64,000 nt of DNA from CAYZJB01 sp964478735 (GCA_964478735.1 CAYZJB010000005.1:11631-75630); one strand, 5' to 3'; shown: positions 34,043 to 43,728, counted from the first letter of the stretch. A program made the numbers and translations. Notes: generated by a model not told the origin, from the letters alone.

Positions 34043-36739
34043 ATGCCCAGACAGTGTCAAAAAAGTGGGGAAAATTTCGTCACTTGTGGCTTTACTGAGA
34101 CACTCATGAAAAATTTCTTGCACCATACAGGCAATTCCAAGTTCCGTGCTATCATTGCAGCCGGGGGCGGTTGGGAAACCCTCCATTTTGATCGAGGTCA
34201 GTCTCATGTCGATTTTGTACTGGATCTGACCCATTTCGGGCAGAACCCTGTGCCCTGGATCACATTTGGATCCGATGTAGAGACTCCAGGGCAATCGGTC
34301 CGGGAGATCGGCTGGCTGACGCGTATCGTATTTCCTACCTTGCCGTCCTACGACTGGGCCTCTCTGGAAAGGCTTTATCAACCGGATTCAAAGGGCAGGT
34401 TAAGTGAAAAACTTGCCTTCATGTATCTACGATGGCTTGGTGAAGTAGCTCGTATGGATCCCGCGGTGGTAATTGCGGCGGCACGACTCGCCGCAGACCA
34501 TCCCCTTGGAAAATTGTTCGGAGACATCGCCGGTTATGTCACGACTCAAAGCGCAATCCGTTTTCCATTGCCTCGACTTGAAATCAGCGAACCGCATGCC
34601 CATCGGATAGGTTCGATTCCACGGGCTATGGAAAGCGAGGGGCATCCTCTTGAACCGGAGCGAGTTGACGAATTTTTCAGTGCGGGAGTCCTACGAAATG
34701 CCATGTCCTACGAAGATCGGCCATCGCAGAAAGTTCTTGCTCGTCGTGTTGCGCAGGCGTTCAATGACGGGGATTTACTCCTGGCCGAGGCCGGGACGGG
34801 CACGGGCAAATCGCTCGCGTACCTCGTTCCGGCGGTGATGTGGTCTGTCCAAAACGGGTTTCCGGTCGTCGTCAGTACTCACACAAAGAACCTGCAAGAT
34901 CAGCTCTTTTTCAAGGACATCCGATCCCTGACGCCGTTGATGGATTTCCGCGCTCTTCTGGTCAAAGGGCGGCAGAATTACCTGTGCCGGAAAAAAATTC
35001 GCGAGTTGTATGAGGAGTCAACCAGTCTGGTCAAGCCGGGGGAGCGTCTGGCCGCTTTGCCGCTCGTTTTCTGGGCCGCGAGAACGCAATCGGGTGACAT
35101 ATCCGAATGTACTGCCTTCGATTCCGACCGCTATCCGGGCCTGTGGCAAAAACTGGCGAGCGATCCCGTTCACTGCCAGATCAAAAAGTGTTTGCCGACA
35201 TGTCCGGTTCGCCAGATTCGGGACGAAGTACGGAATGCACACGTCATTGTTGTCAATCACGCGCTTCTCTTTTCCGACCTGATTGCTCAGAACGCCATTC
35301 TCGGGGATTATGCGCACGTGGTTTTTGATGAAGCGCACCACCTCGAAAAGGTCGCCCAGGATTATCTGGGAGTAGAGTTTTCCGCACGCAGCGTACGTCG
35401 TCTCGTTCAGCGACTTTATGACCGCGATCAACAGGCCACGGGTCTTGTCGTAAAAATACGGAAACTCGTCCAGGATGCCGACTGGACGGGATCGGAGTCG
35501 GCATTTGCCATGAGCCTGATTGGGGCAGTGGCCGAACAATCGGAGCGGTGCCTCAAGTCGACCCAGGCCTATCTTGCCGGAGTGGAGAAATCGTTATCGA
35601 CCGGTGGGGCAACCGGTAACGGGCAATTGAAGATTCGCTACAACTCAAACGACAGTCCGCTCAGATCGTCATCGGAAACGAAAGTTGAGTTTCTCACTGC
35701 TCTTGCAGACTGGCGCGCCTCTGTAGTGAATTTACTGGGATCCATGCGGTCGTGGCCGGCGCGGTTGGAGGCGGAGGAAGTGAGGGATCAGTTGGAGAGG
35801 GTGCTCGATGAAATCAAAACGCTATCGGAAACCGTCACGTTTCTGGAACGTGCCGATGCGGCACACTATGTGTACTGGTCGGAATGGATACCCTCCCGTA
35901 AGGGTGATCTCCGTTTTTATGCTGTTCCGCTGAACGTGGGGGATCTTCTTCATCAACTTCTGTTTTCCAGATTACGGACGGCCGTTTTTTCGTCCGCAAC
36001 GCTCTCCGTCCAGGGACAGTTTGACCACACGAGACGGAGACTGGGGCTGAACCACGAGGAGTTTCGCCTCGATGAAATCTCGCTCGCGTCGCCATTCGAT
36101 TATGCGTCGCAATGCCGCGTGTTTGTCGTCGACGGAATGCCCGATCCGCAACACCCCGATTTTACAGTGGCCGCCGCGGAGGCCATCGACGAGCTCGTAT
36201 GCGGGCTGCGAAAAAATACGCTGGTGTTGTTTACGTCTTACCTGATGATGAATCAGTGCCATCGGCTTTTAAAGGACCGATGGAAAGAAAATGGCATGAC
36301 GCTTATCTTGCAGGGCCTTGACGGATCGAGATCGCAACTGGCGGAGCAGATGAAAACACGAGAGGCGATGGTTCTTTTCGGTACGGACAGCTTCTGGGAG
36401 GGTGTGGATTTACCTGGGGAGGCGCTTGAAGTGTTGATCATTACGAAGCTGCCGTTTGAGGTACCGACAGAGCCGCTCGTGGCGGCAAAATTGGAATTGA
36501 TCGAACATGGAGGAGGTCGTCCTTTTTTTGACTACAGCCTTCCGGAAGCGGTGCTCAAGTTTCGTCAGGGCTTCGGCCGCCTGATCCGGCAGTCGAGTGA
36601 TCGAGGTTCGGTGGTCATTCTGGACAGCCGCGTGATCCGCAAGTCGTATGGAAAATACTTCCTCGATTCCATCGACGCAAAAGCGACGGTGGTCATGCGA
36701 ACCTCGGAAGCCGTGCGGCGGCTGACAGATTTCTTTTAA
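34043..36739 (+). CDS. DinG/XPD-type Fe-S helicase with degenerate N-terminal exonuclease-like domain
   Basis: 898 residues. From about residue 225 it is a superfamily 2 DNA helicase of the DinG family: Walker A EAGTGTGKS with Lys256, DEAH at 429-432, an Fe-S region with Cys315 (NYLC) and further cysteines around 360-390 (including KKCLPTC), and motif VI QGFGRLIRQ near 845. The first ~200 residues occupy the place of the DnaQ-like exonuclease domain of some DinG proteins and keep its LPSYDWASLERLY-like segment, but none of its acidic catalytic motifs is visible. An ATG at 34106 is an alternative start. It probably unwinds DNA structures or R-loops. Confidence 0.88.
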   Translation: MPRQCQKSGENFVTCGFTETLMKNFLHHTGNSKFRAIIAAGGGWETLHFDRGQSHVDFVLDLTHFGQNPVPWITFGSDVETPGQSVREIGWLTRIVFPTLPSYDWASLERLYQPDSKGRLSEKLAFMYLRWLGEVARMDPAVVIAAARLAADHPLGKLFGDIAGYVTTQSAIRFPLPRLEISEPHAHRIGSIPRAMESEGHPLEPERVDEFFSAGVLRNAMSYEDRPSQKVLARRVAQAFNDGDLLLAEAGTGTGKSLAYLVPAVMWSVQNGFPVVVSTHTKNLQDQLFFKDIRSLTPLMDFRALLVKGRQNYLCRKKIRELYEESTSLVKPGERLAALPLVFWAARTQSGDISECTAFDSDRYPGLWQKLASDPVHCQIKKCLPTCPVRQIRDEVRNAHVIVVNHALLFSDLIAQNAILGDYAHVVFDEAHHLEKVAQDYLGVEFSARSVRRLVQRLYDRDQQATGLVVKIRKLVQDADWTGSESAFAMSLIGAVAEQSERCLKSTQAYLAGVEKSLSTGGATGNGQLKIRYNSNDSPLRSSSETKVEFLTALADWRASVVNLLGSMRSWPARLEAEEVRDQLERVLDEIKTLSETVTFLERADAAHYVYWSEWIPSRKGDLRFYAVPLNVGDLLHQLLFSRLRTAVFSSATLSVQGQFDHTRRRLGLNHEEFRLDEISLASPFDYASQCRVFVVDGMPDPQHPDFTVAAAEAIDELVCGLRKNTLVLFTSYLMMNQCHRLLKDRWKENGMTLILQGLDGSRSQLAEQMKTREAMVLFGTDSFWEGVDLPGEALEVLIITKLPFEVPTEPLVAAKLELIEHGGGRPFFDYSLPEAVLKFRQGFGRLIRQSSDRGSVVILDSRVIRKSYGKYFLDSIDAKATVVMRTSEAVRRLTDFF

Positions 36740-36761
36740 TCCACTCAAATTGGGAAAAGAA

Positions 36762-36791
36762 AAAAAGCCGATGTCGAATGACATCGGCTTT
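36762..36791 (-). terminator. terminator of the TonB-dependent receptor gene
   Basis: Perfect 12-bp stem AAAGCCGATGTC (36764-36775) and GACATCGGCTTT (36780-36791) with loop GAAT. The A-run on its left side gives a T-run for the reverse-strand transcript; on the + strand the T-run is short, so for the helicase gene it is weak. Confidence 0.8.
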
Positions 36792-36815
36792 GTTGCGATA
36801 CAGATTTGGAAAAGA

Positions 36816-39800
36816 TCAGAATGTATAACGCAGACCGATCTGATATTGCCAGCGCGAGAGCAAGTCGCTGGTCTGGAAACGTTTCGGCAAAGTGACAAGG
36901 CCCGTTGTCGACGAATAATTGCCAAAGGTAAATGCAGGTTGTCCCGCAATGATTCCACGGTAGATCAGATTACTGTTGTTCTGATTATTCACAAATTTAT
37001 TTTGACCCCATTTATAATTTAGCCAGTTTAGCACATTCAGAAGATCCAGCGTGAATTCGAAACGACCGTAGTTTGACGGTATTGGGAGATGCTGTTCGAG
37101 ATGGAAGTCCAGCCGATTAGTCCACGGCTCGACACTGGCATTACGCTTGATGAACTTGCCACGAGCATCATCCAAAGCGTCGTCTCCATTAATGTAAGCG
37201 TCCAGATCGGCCCATACTTCTGCCACACTGCGGGGGTCTCCCGTGACGGGTACGATATTGATGTCACTTTGATCCGTCGGAACATAGATCAAATCGTTGG
37301 ATGATTGTCCGTCTCCGTTCACATCACCACTGTAGGTTTCGGAATACGGTCGCCCGGAAAAACCGTTGTAGAAGAAGGACACGATCGTCGAATACTTTGG
37401 AAAGAACTCGAAGGTGTAAGCCAGGGACCAAATTATGCGATGACGCGTTTCGTAATTCGCTGTTGCAGTTCCGACATGATTTGGGTCGCCCTGAATCGGG
37501 TTAAATCGCCAGTTCGATAGCGCTTGACTTGACGTTCCACTGTTTTCATCATATGCACGTCCGTAAGTGTAGGCAAGGCTCGTGAAGAAGCCTTTGTCGA
37601 ATTCACCCAGCCAACCCTTACCGAAGGTGCGCTGCAATTGGGCTGTGATACTGTATTCGTATCCGTTGTCCGTATTCGATAAATAGATAACGTTTGTATA
37701 GGAGGCGCTGTATTTTCCTGCAGCCGCAGTCGAAAATACGGGAACGGTTGCAGATGCATTTGTAGGACTAAGTTGTCGGGTTGTTCCAGCCGGCCTCAGG
37801 TTGATATCTTGGTAACGGATATTATTGATGTTTTTCGACGCGATAATATCCAATGTTCCGATAAATCCCATCGGCAATTCATGGTCGATACCCGCATTGA
37901 ATCGCCATACCTGTGGCAGTTTGAAGTCTTTGTCAGTAACATTGATTTCACTTGTAGGAGCGGTGAAAACCTTTCCGGGCTGATTGTCGATATCAGTCGT
38001 GAAACTGCCTGGGCCGGGATTGGCGGTTGTCCTTCCAAATTCGACTCCCGTATTTCCGTATTGATTCGAGATCCACACATACGGTGTGCGTCCAGAAAAA
38101 ATACCAATGCCACCGCGGACTTGAGTTTTTTTGTCGTCAAATACGTCCCAGTTAAAGCCTGCACGGGGAGAAAAAAGAACGTTCCCACTTGGAACGACTT
38201 TCGTATTGGCCGTGATATTGTCAAGAAACGTCAACGTATCCACGCCGGGGTTGTACGCGGGCTTATCCGGCAAAACCGGAATGTCGACACGAATGCCGCC
38301 GGTAACACTCATTCCCGGCCGGACTTTCCAGACGTCCTGGACGTAAAATCCATATTGCTGAACGGAAAACTTGGCCGTTGGTTTAGGATTGGTTGTGTCC
38401 AACGAATAACTCAAAGCATACGACGACGGTGTTCCTGCCAAGAAGTTGTTCAGGTTCGAAAAAGTATAGTTGCCGAAGAAGTCACGGATAAAGAGGTTCT
38501 CAAACGAAAAAAACTCATTATGGGTTCCAGCCGTAAAGGTATGATCACCCATGTAATAGGTGAAATTATCCGTGAATTCAAAAATATTTTGATCGAGCGA
38601 ATTAGCTTGCGAAAAATTTTCAGTTCCTGCAACCAGCAGATTCGAGCCATATTGGACCCGTACTAGAGGAAATTTCTGTCCGGGGGTATCGCGTTTATCT
38701 CGAATGGTCTGAAAGGCAATGATGGCCTCATTGTGCATATTATTGGAAATTGCACTGTTGACCTGCAAGACGGTCGAGTTTGTGACATTCGAGAAGAAAT
38801 ATCCGGCGTTTTCAAACTGGAAACCGTTGCTGGAGCCGGTACCTGTCGATCGTCCCAAAATATCATCGCTGGCGTCCACAAAATTATGGCGAAGAGACAA
38901 ACGATGTTTATCGGTTAGATTGTAATCCAATCGCGCAAAAAGCTTTGTACTTGGGCGCTTCAAGGTCTGTATTCCAAAAGACCCAGCGTTGTATCCGTAA
39001 GCACTGTCGAGAACAAAACGGAATCGTTCTGCATCGGCAACGGTAATTCCCGTAATTGACGAAAAATCGTTACTGGCTCCCGTGCCGGTGATTCCGAAAG
39101 CAGATGGTGAATTTCGCTTGGAAAATTCGCCATTGAGGAAAAAGAATAGCTTATCCTTTTGGATCGGACCCCCAATACGGAATCCAAAAATAGATTCATC
39201 AAACTCCGCTACCGGAATACGGTCCCTTCCGGCTCCGATAAAACTTTCATTTCTGAAGTACCAATATGCTGAGCCCTCCATTTTATTAGTTCCACTTCGT
39301 GTAATGGCGTTAATGCCACCGCCAGTAAAACCGCCCTTGCGTACATCGTACGGGGCAATTTCGATCTGGAATTCCTGCAACGCATCGAGGCTGATCGGCG
39401 TTGTTCCGGATTGTCCGCCTGGAGTGCCGGATGCGGCCAAACCGAAAAGGTCGTTGTTCACAGAACCGTCAATCAAAATATTATTGTAACGATTATTTCG
39501 ACCAGCGGCGCTATTTCCAGAAAATTGCGGCGTCAACCGTTGGAAGTCCGAAAAATCACGATTGATGGTCGGAAGGTTTTCCAATTCAGTCGTCGTTACG
39601 ACTTTCTGAGCGCCTGTCCGACTGCTGCTGATAATCGGATTTCGTTCCGCAACAATTGCAATTTCCTCGCCCTCAAGGGCTTCTTCTCGAATCGTGAAGT
39701 TGATCGTTCGGTCTTCACCCAATGTGACAACGAGTCCTTCTACCGTTTCCGTTGCATAACCGATAAACTCGACACGGATGGTGTACGGTCCGCCGACACG

Positions 39801-40037
39801 TACGGCAGGGATATTGAATCGGCCATCCGCTCGTGTCGCCGCACCGAAAATAGTCCCGGATGGATCATGCGTCGCAATGACGTTTGCACCATAGACGGCC
39901 TGACCGTTGGCATCGACAACTCTTCCGCTGAATGCGGCGGTCGTGACGCCCTGGGCGGCAACAGACGATGTCAGAAGCATTGCAAAAAGCAATCCGGCAA
40001 GCGACCGAAGACCCATACGGTAACCAACCTGTTTCAT
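36816..40037 (-). CDS. TonB-dependent outer-membrane receptor with carboxypeptidase-like N-terminal domain
   Basis: 1073 residues from the ATG after AAGGAG; the open frame upstream is leader. Signal peptide to about residue 29 (SVAAQ), then a CarboxypepD_reg-like beta-sandwich (FSGRVVDANGQAVYGANVIA, about 35-120), a plug region and a long beta-barrel ending in GLRYTF. The pattern (TINRDFSDFQRLTPQFSG, GGQSGTTPISLDALQEFQI) is that of the Oar-like receptor group common in Bacteroidetes relatives and Acidobacteria. The ligand is unknown, and no SusD partner is nearby, so classical glycan uptake is unlikely. It has its own promoter and terminator. Confidence 0.9.
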   Translation of the reverse strand: MKQVGYRMGLRSLAGLLFAMLLTSSVAAQGVTTAAFSGRVVDANGQAVYGANVIATHDPSGTIFGAATRADGRFNIPAVRVGGPYTIRVEFIGYATETVEGLVVTLGEDRTINFTIREEALEGEEIAIVAERNPIISSSRTGAQKVVTTTELENLPTINRDFSDFQRLTPQFSGNSAAGRNNRYNNILIDGSVNNDLFGLAASGTPGGQSGTTPISLDALQEFQIEIAPYDVRKGGFTGGGINAITRSGTNKMEGSAYWYFRNESFIGAGRDRIPVAEFDESIFGFRIGGPIQKDKLFFFLNGEFSKRNSPSAFGITGTGASNDFSSITGITVADAERFRFVLDSAYGYNAGSFGIQTLKRPSTKLFARLDYNLTDKHRLSLRHNFVDASDDILGRSTGTGSSNGFQFENAGYFFSNVTNSTVLQVNSAISNNMHNEAIIAFQTIRDKRDTPGQKFPLVRVQYGSNLLVAGTENFSQANSLDQNIFEFTDNFTYYMGDHTFTAGTHNEFFSFENLFIRDFFGNYTFSNLNNFLAGTPSSYALSYSLDTTNPKPTAKFSVQQYGFYVQDVWKVRPGMSVTGGIRVDIPVLPDKPAYNPGVDTLTFLDNITANTKVVPSGNVLFSPRAGFNWDVFDDKKTQVRGGIGIFSGRTPYVWISNQYGNTGVEFGRTTANPGPGSFTTDIDNQPGKVFTAPTSEINVTDKDFKLPQVWRFNAGIDHELPMGFIGTLDIIASKNINNIRYQDINLRPAGTTRQLSPTNASATVPVFSTAAAGKYSASYTNVIYLSNTDNGYEYSITAQLQRTFGKGWLGEFDKGFFTSLAYTYGRAYDENSGTSSQALSNWRFNPIQGDPNHVGTATANYETRHRIIWSLAYTFEFFPKYSTIVSFFYNGFSGRPYSETYSGDVNGDGQSSNDLIYVPTDQSDINIVPVTGDPRSVAEVWADLDAYINGDDALDDARGKFIKRNASVEPWTNRLDFHLEQHLPIPSNYGRFEFTLDLLNVLNWLNYKWGQNKFVNNQNNSNLIYRGIIAGQPAFTFGNYSSTTGLVTLPKRFQTSDLLSRWQYQIGLRYTF

Positions 40038-40147
40038 GGGAGTCTCCTTACTGTGGTTGATAAATGAAAGAAAGAAGAAAGAAATACGAATCATGGGTAA
40101 GGTGTGTGTTCAAAATCGGCGAAAGATGGGACGATTTTGTTAGGCGG

Positions 40148-40176
40148 ATATTAAAGAAGCATTAGTTCTCGGTCAA
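40148..40176 (-). promoter_or_regulatory. sigma70 promoter of the TonB-dependent receptor gene
   Basis: On the reverse strand TTGACC (40176-40171), 17-bp spacer, TAATAT (40153-40148), about 110 bases before the ATG. Confidence 0.7.
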
Positions 40177-40232
40177 TAACAAAAGTGATGAATTTTTTCT
40201 AATGGTTTCGATTATTTATCGAGAAGAAAAGC

Positions 40233-40261
40233 TTGATAAAATTGGTACCCGCGCCTATCTT
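40233..40261 (+). promoter_or_regulatory. sigma70 promoter of tRNA-Arg
   Basis: TTGATA (40233-40238), 17-bp spacer, TATCTT (40256-40261), ending 11 bases before the mature tRNA 5' end. Confidence 0.6.
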
Positions 40262-40272
40262 GGTGCCCATTT

Positions 40273-40345
<73 letters not shown>

Positions 40346-40369
40346 CTAATTTCGAATTGCGAATTGTTT

Positions 40370-40379
40370 AATTACGAAT
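40370..40379. repeat. AATTACGAAT repeat, left flank of the four-helix-bundle gene
   Basis: AATTACGAAT, exactly inverted at 40804-40813. It sits in a 40-bp AT-rich patch (40351-40390) of repeated AATT-CGAATT-like words directly after tRNA-Arg. Confidence 0.6.
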
Positions 40380-40429
40380 GTCGAATTTTTGTGTTTTGTG
40401 GTGCATCGTAGCCGGTTTGGGGTCTTCTT

Positions 40430-40789
40430 ATGAGGCATGACAATATCATTCAAGAAAAAAGTTATAAGTTTTCAATACGCGTTGTTCGGCTTTATCAACA
40501 ACTAACGACTGAAAAAAAAGAGCTAGTTCTCTCTAAACAAGTGTTGAGAAGTGGAACCTCGATCGGCGCTAATATTGAAGAGGCAATCGGTGGTCAAACA
40601 AGAAAGGATTTTTTTGCAAAAATATGTATTGCATATAAAGAAGCACGTGAAACGCATTACTGGTTACGCCTTCTAAAAGATACCGATTACCTGAAATCAG
40701 ATCTTGCCGAATCCCTCCTTACCGATTGCCACGAACTCATCAAAATCATCGGCTCGATACAGAAAAGTATCAAACAAAATAATTCGTAG
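40430..40789 (+). CDS. four-helix-bundle (S23-type) protein
   Basis: 119 residues of the four-helix-bundle family first seen in 23S rRNA intervening sequences. The signature is clear: LSKQVLRSGTSIGANIEEAIGG, then KDFFAKICIAYKEARETHYWLRLL. The family forms small pentameric helical bundles whose role is unknown, and the genes tend to move as small insertions. Here it lies between tRNA-Arg and proS, its coding region is more AT-rich than its neighbours, and short AT-rich repeats in inverted orientation flank it, supporting a recent insertion. Confidence 0.9.
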   Translation: MRHDNIIQEKSYKFSIRVVRLYQQLTTEKKELVLSKQVLRSGTSIGANIEEAIGGQTRKDFFAKICIAYKEARETHYWLRLLKDTDYLKSDLAESLLTDCHELIKIIGSIQKSIKQNNS

Positions 40790-40803
40790 TTTAGCAATTC
40801 ATA

Positions 40804-40813
40804 ATTCGTAATT
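40804..40813. repeat. ATTCGTAATT repeat, right flank of the four-helix-bundle gene
   Basis: ATTCGTAATT, the inverted copy of 40370-40379, within a patch of AATTC-rich words (40780-40820) that runs right up to the proS start codon and leaves proS with no recognisable ribosome binding site. Confidence 0.6.
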
Positions 40814-40821
40814 CAATTACT

Positions 40822-42264
40822 ATGGCCGAAAGAATCACCAAACGTTCTGAAGATTATTCCCAATGGTACCTGGATGTCATTCACCAAGCCCAGTTGGCGG
40901 ATTATGCTCCCGTCAAAGGCTGCATGGTCATTCGTCCCAACGGCTTTGCCATCTGGGAACGCATTCAGCAATCGCTTGACGTGATGTTCAAGGAAACCGG
41001 TCACGTCAACGCGTACTTTCCTCTGTTCATACCGGAAAGCTTCATGAACAAAGAGAAAGAACACGTCGAAGGATTTTCTCCGGAATGTGCCGTCGTGACG
41101 CATGGAGGCGGAAAAAAACTGGAGGAAAATCTGTACATCCGACCGACGTCGGAAACGATCATCTGGAGCATGTATCAGAAGTGGATCCAGTCGTACCGCG
41201 ATCTGCCGATCCTGATCAACCAGTGGGCGAATGTCGTGCGATGGGAAATGCGTACGAGGTTGTTTTTGCGAACGACGGAATTCCTGTGGCAGGAAGGACA
41301 TACCGCCCACGCCACGTACGATGAAGCCGAGGCCGAGACCGTCCAGATGGTCAACGTGTATCGGCAATTTGCCGAGGAGTACATGGCGCTGCCGGTCATT
41401 ACGGGTAAAAAAACCGATGCGGAAAAATTTGCCGGAGCCCTTCACACCTATTGCATCGAAGCCATGATGCAGGATAAAAAAGCCCTTCAGGCCGGGACGT
41501 CTCACAATCTCGGACAGAATTTTGCCAAAGCATTTGACGTCAAGTTTCAGGACCAGAATAAAGAATTACAATACGTTTGGGCGACAAGCTGGGGCGTCAG
41601 CACACGGCTGATCGGCGCCTTGATCATGGCACACAGCGACGACAATGGGTTGGTGCTCCCGCCGCGACTTGCGCCGGTCCAAGTTGTGATCGTTCCGATT
41701 TTCAAAGATGATGCGGAAAAATCATTGACCGTCGGTGCGGCCCGGCAAGTCGAAACAGAATTAAAAGCGGCAGGACTTCGAGTTCACGTCGATGACCGTG
41801 ACCAATATCGTCCGGGTTGGAAATTCAACGAATGGGAAGCAAAAGGTGTTCCCGTTCGCCTTGAACTCGGTCCCAAGGACCTTGCGGCATCACAAACGGT
41901 CTGTTCCCGGCGCGACATTCTGGATAAGTCCGCCAAGGTGACGTATTCTGTGAATGCCGTGGCGGTCGAGATTCCAAAACTGCTCGACGTTATCCAGGCA
42001 AATCTGTATAACCGCGCCCGAGTTTTTAGAGAAAACCATACGATCGACGTGACGACCTACGAACAGTTGCGTTCCCTGATGGATGCCGACGGTGGATTCG
42101 CACGTTGCTATTGGGCGGGCAGTCCCGACGACGAGGCTCGCATCAAGGATGAGACTAAGGCTACGATCCGCTGCATTCCTTTTGACCAACCGGGTGAACA
42201 AGGGAGATGCTTTCTGACCGGTAAAGAATCCGGTACCCAGGTCATTTTTGGAAAAGCCTATTGA
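40822..42264 (+). CDS. proS: prolyl-tRNA synthetase, archaeal/eukaryote-like type
   Basis: 480 residues, a class II synthetase charging tRNA-Pro. It is the shorter ProS3-type form without the bacterial editing insertion: start RSEDYSQWYLDVIHQAQLADYAPVKGCMVIRP, motif 2 region RPTSETIIWSMYQKWIQSYRDLPI..NQWANVVRWE, then TSHNLGQNFAKAFDV, an anticodon-binding domain from about 285, and a C-terminal domain ending GKAY. Bacteria that use this type often need a separate editing protein, not seen here. It lacks a Shine-Dalgarno, and its leader consists of the repeat patch beside the four-helix-bundle gene. Confidence 0.96.
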   Translation: MAERITKRSEDYSQWYLDVIHQAQLADYAPVKGCMVIRPNGFAIWERIQQSLDVMFKETGHVNAYFPLFIPESFMNKEKEHVEGFSPECAVVTHGGGKKLEENLYIRPTSETIIWSMYQKWIQSYRDLPILINQWANVVRWEMRTRLFLRTTEFLWQEGHTAHATYDEAEAETVQMVNVYRQFAEEYMALPVITGKKTDAEKFAGALHTYCIEAMMQDKKALQAGTSHNLGQNFAKAFDVKFQDQNKELQYVWATSWGVSTRLIGALIMAHSDDNGLVLPPRLAPVQVVIVPIFKDDAEKSLTVGAARQVETELKAAGLRVHVDDRDQYRPGWKFNEWEAKGVPVRLELGPKDLAASQTVCSRRDILDKSAKVTYSVNAVAVEIPKLLDVIQANLYNRARVFRENHTIDVTTYEQLRSLMDADGGFARCYWAGSPDDEARIKDETKATIRCIPFDQPGEQGRCFLTGKESGTQVIFGKAY

Positions 42265-42265
42265 A

Positions 42266-42997
42266 ATGAGCCCTATCGTCTTTTTGCACGGTTATCCACT
42301 AAACCGTGCGATCTGGCGGCATCAGGAGCGCCTGCAAGGGTTGGATGTTATCACGCCCGATTTTCCAGGATTCGGGCAAACACCGCTTATTTCGATCGAT
42401 TCCATGGACGATTATGCTGACTGGGCGATTCGAGAAATCGAATCCAGGGGACATCGTCGCGCGATCTGGGTCGGACATTCCATGGGAGGGTATGTCGCCC
42501 TGGCCATGGCACGGCGTCGCGCTGATCGAATGGCGGCCCTGGTTTTGGTTTGCACACAGGCACGGGCCGATACGGAGGATGTCCGCTTAAACCGCCTCAA
42601 CGTAACGGGCCGGGCGTTACGTGAGGGGGTTGCTTTTATTGCCGAGAGTATGGCACCGAAACTGGTAAGCCCCGACGCCGATCCAACCCTGATCAAGGAC
42701 ATCGGTCAGATCATCAGTAGCGTGTCATCGGACGCGGTCGCGCAGGCGCAGCGCGCTATGGCGTCACGACGGGACCAACGAGACTTTTTATCGTCGATTA
42801 CGATGCCGGTCCTGATATGTTATGGTCGGAACGATCAATTGTTCGATTCTGATCGCGCGAGCGAAATGGCAGATGTAATTCCAGGCGCGAGACTTGAAGA
42901 ATTTCCCTCCAGTGGACACATGGCGATGATGGAGGAACCGCAACGGTTCAATCGCGTCCTCACCGATTTCATCCAATCGCTTCCCTTTCGCGATTGA
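42266..42997 (+). CDS. alpha/beta-hydrolase fold protein
   Basis: 243 residues from the ATG just after the proS stop (a TTG at 42248 inside proS is possible but less likely). The hydrolase fold is clear: oxyanion region FLHGYPLNRAIW, nucleophile elbow GHSMGG with the Ser near residue 73, acid in PVLICYGRNDQLF near 190, and His in SSGHMAMMEEPQRF near 220. It could be an esterase, lactonase or similar; the substrate is not predictable. It is the last gene of the forward group before convergent rnhB. Confidence 0.85.
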   Translation: MSPIVFLHGYPLNRAIWRHQERLQGLDVITPDFPGFGQTPLISIDSMDDYADWAIREIESRGHRRAIWVGHSMGGYVALAMARRRADRMAALVLVCTQARADTEDVRLNRLNVTGRALREGVAFIAESMAPKLVSPDADPTLIKDIGQIISSVSSDAVAQAQRAMASRRDQRDFLSSITMPVLICYGRNDQLFDSDRASEMADVIPGARLEEFPSSGHMAMMEEPQRFNRVLTDFIQSLPFRD

Positions 42998-43086
42998 ACT
43001 CGCGACTTTCGTAAAAACAGGCTTATGTGACAATGTTTCGTGTGCAATACGCTGATCTATATCAGTGCCTTGCTCCGGTGATCGGA

Positions 43087-43725
43087 TCAAATCCCCAGCT
43101 CAAACTGCTCCTGCAGCAGGCCGGCACAAAACGTCCGTCGATGGATAGTGGACATGCCGTGCGCTTTCAGCGCCGCAATATGCTCTGGCGTCGGATAGCC
43201 TTTATTTTTTGCAAATTCGTACCGGGGAAAGACTTTGTCGTATTCGGTCATAAGACGGTCCCGGCTCACTTTGGCGAGGATGGATGCGGCCGCAATGGAC
43301 AGGCTTCGGGCGTCGCCCTTGACGATCGCTTTTTGCCGGCTGCCGTATCGGTCGGTTCGGGGAAAAGCATCGTGATTGCCGTCGATGAGGACGAAATCGG
43401 CCGGAACGGAAAGATTTTCCACACAGCGTCGCATGCCGAGCAGGGATGCTTGCAGAATGTTGATCCTGTCGATCGTTTCGTGGTCAATGATTTCCACGTG
43501 GAAGGCGACCGCCTGTGAGCGGATCACGTCGAAAAAATGTTCGCGTTGCGTTTCGGTGAGTTGTTTCGAATCGGTTACGCCGTCGAGCATGGTATTCGGA
43601 GCGAACATCACGGCCGCGACGACCACCGGACCTGCAAGCGGTCCGCGACCGGCTTCGTCTACACCGGCGACGTGCGGATGTCCGAGCCGCCAGCATTCTT
43701 TTTCGAAGTGGAGCAGATCGTCCAT
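43087..43725 (-). CDS. rnhB: ribonuclease HII
   Basis: 212 residues. RNase HII removes misincorporated ribonucleotides and RNA primers. The first catalytic motif VDEAGRGPLAGPV is near residues 18-30; ADFVLIDGN, the KGDARSLSIAAASILAKVSRDRLM segment and the C-terminal HGMSTIHRRTFC stretch are all family signatures. The ATG at 43725 is chosen; a TTG one codon before is possible. It starts only a few bases after the rpsA terminator hairpin, so it depends on read-through or an unseen promoter in the rpsA end. Confidence 0.95.
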   Translation of the reverse strand: MDDLLHFEKECWRLGHPHVAGVDEAGRGPLAGPVVVAAVMFAPNTMLDGVTDSKQLTETQREHFFDVIRSQAVAFHVEIIDHETIDRINILQASLLGMRRCVENLSVPADFVLIDGNHDAFPRTDRYGSRQKAIVKGDARSLSIAAASILAKVSRDRLMTEYDKVFPRYEFAKNKGYPTPEHIAALKAHGMSTIHRRTFCAGLLQEQFELGI

Positions 43726-43728
43726 CAA

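Noticed and set aside
39411..40067. 218-codon forward ORF opposite the TonB-dependent receptor
   Set aside because: It is antisense to the receptor signal peptide, carboxypeptidase-like domain and plug, and has no recognisable domain or start signal.
40430..40789. A 23S rRNA intervening sequence
   Set aside because: The four-helix-bundle protein is of that family, but no rRNA sequence flanks it; it sits between a tRNA and proS.
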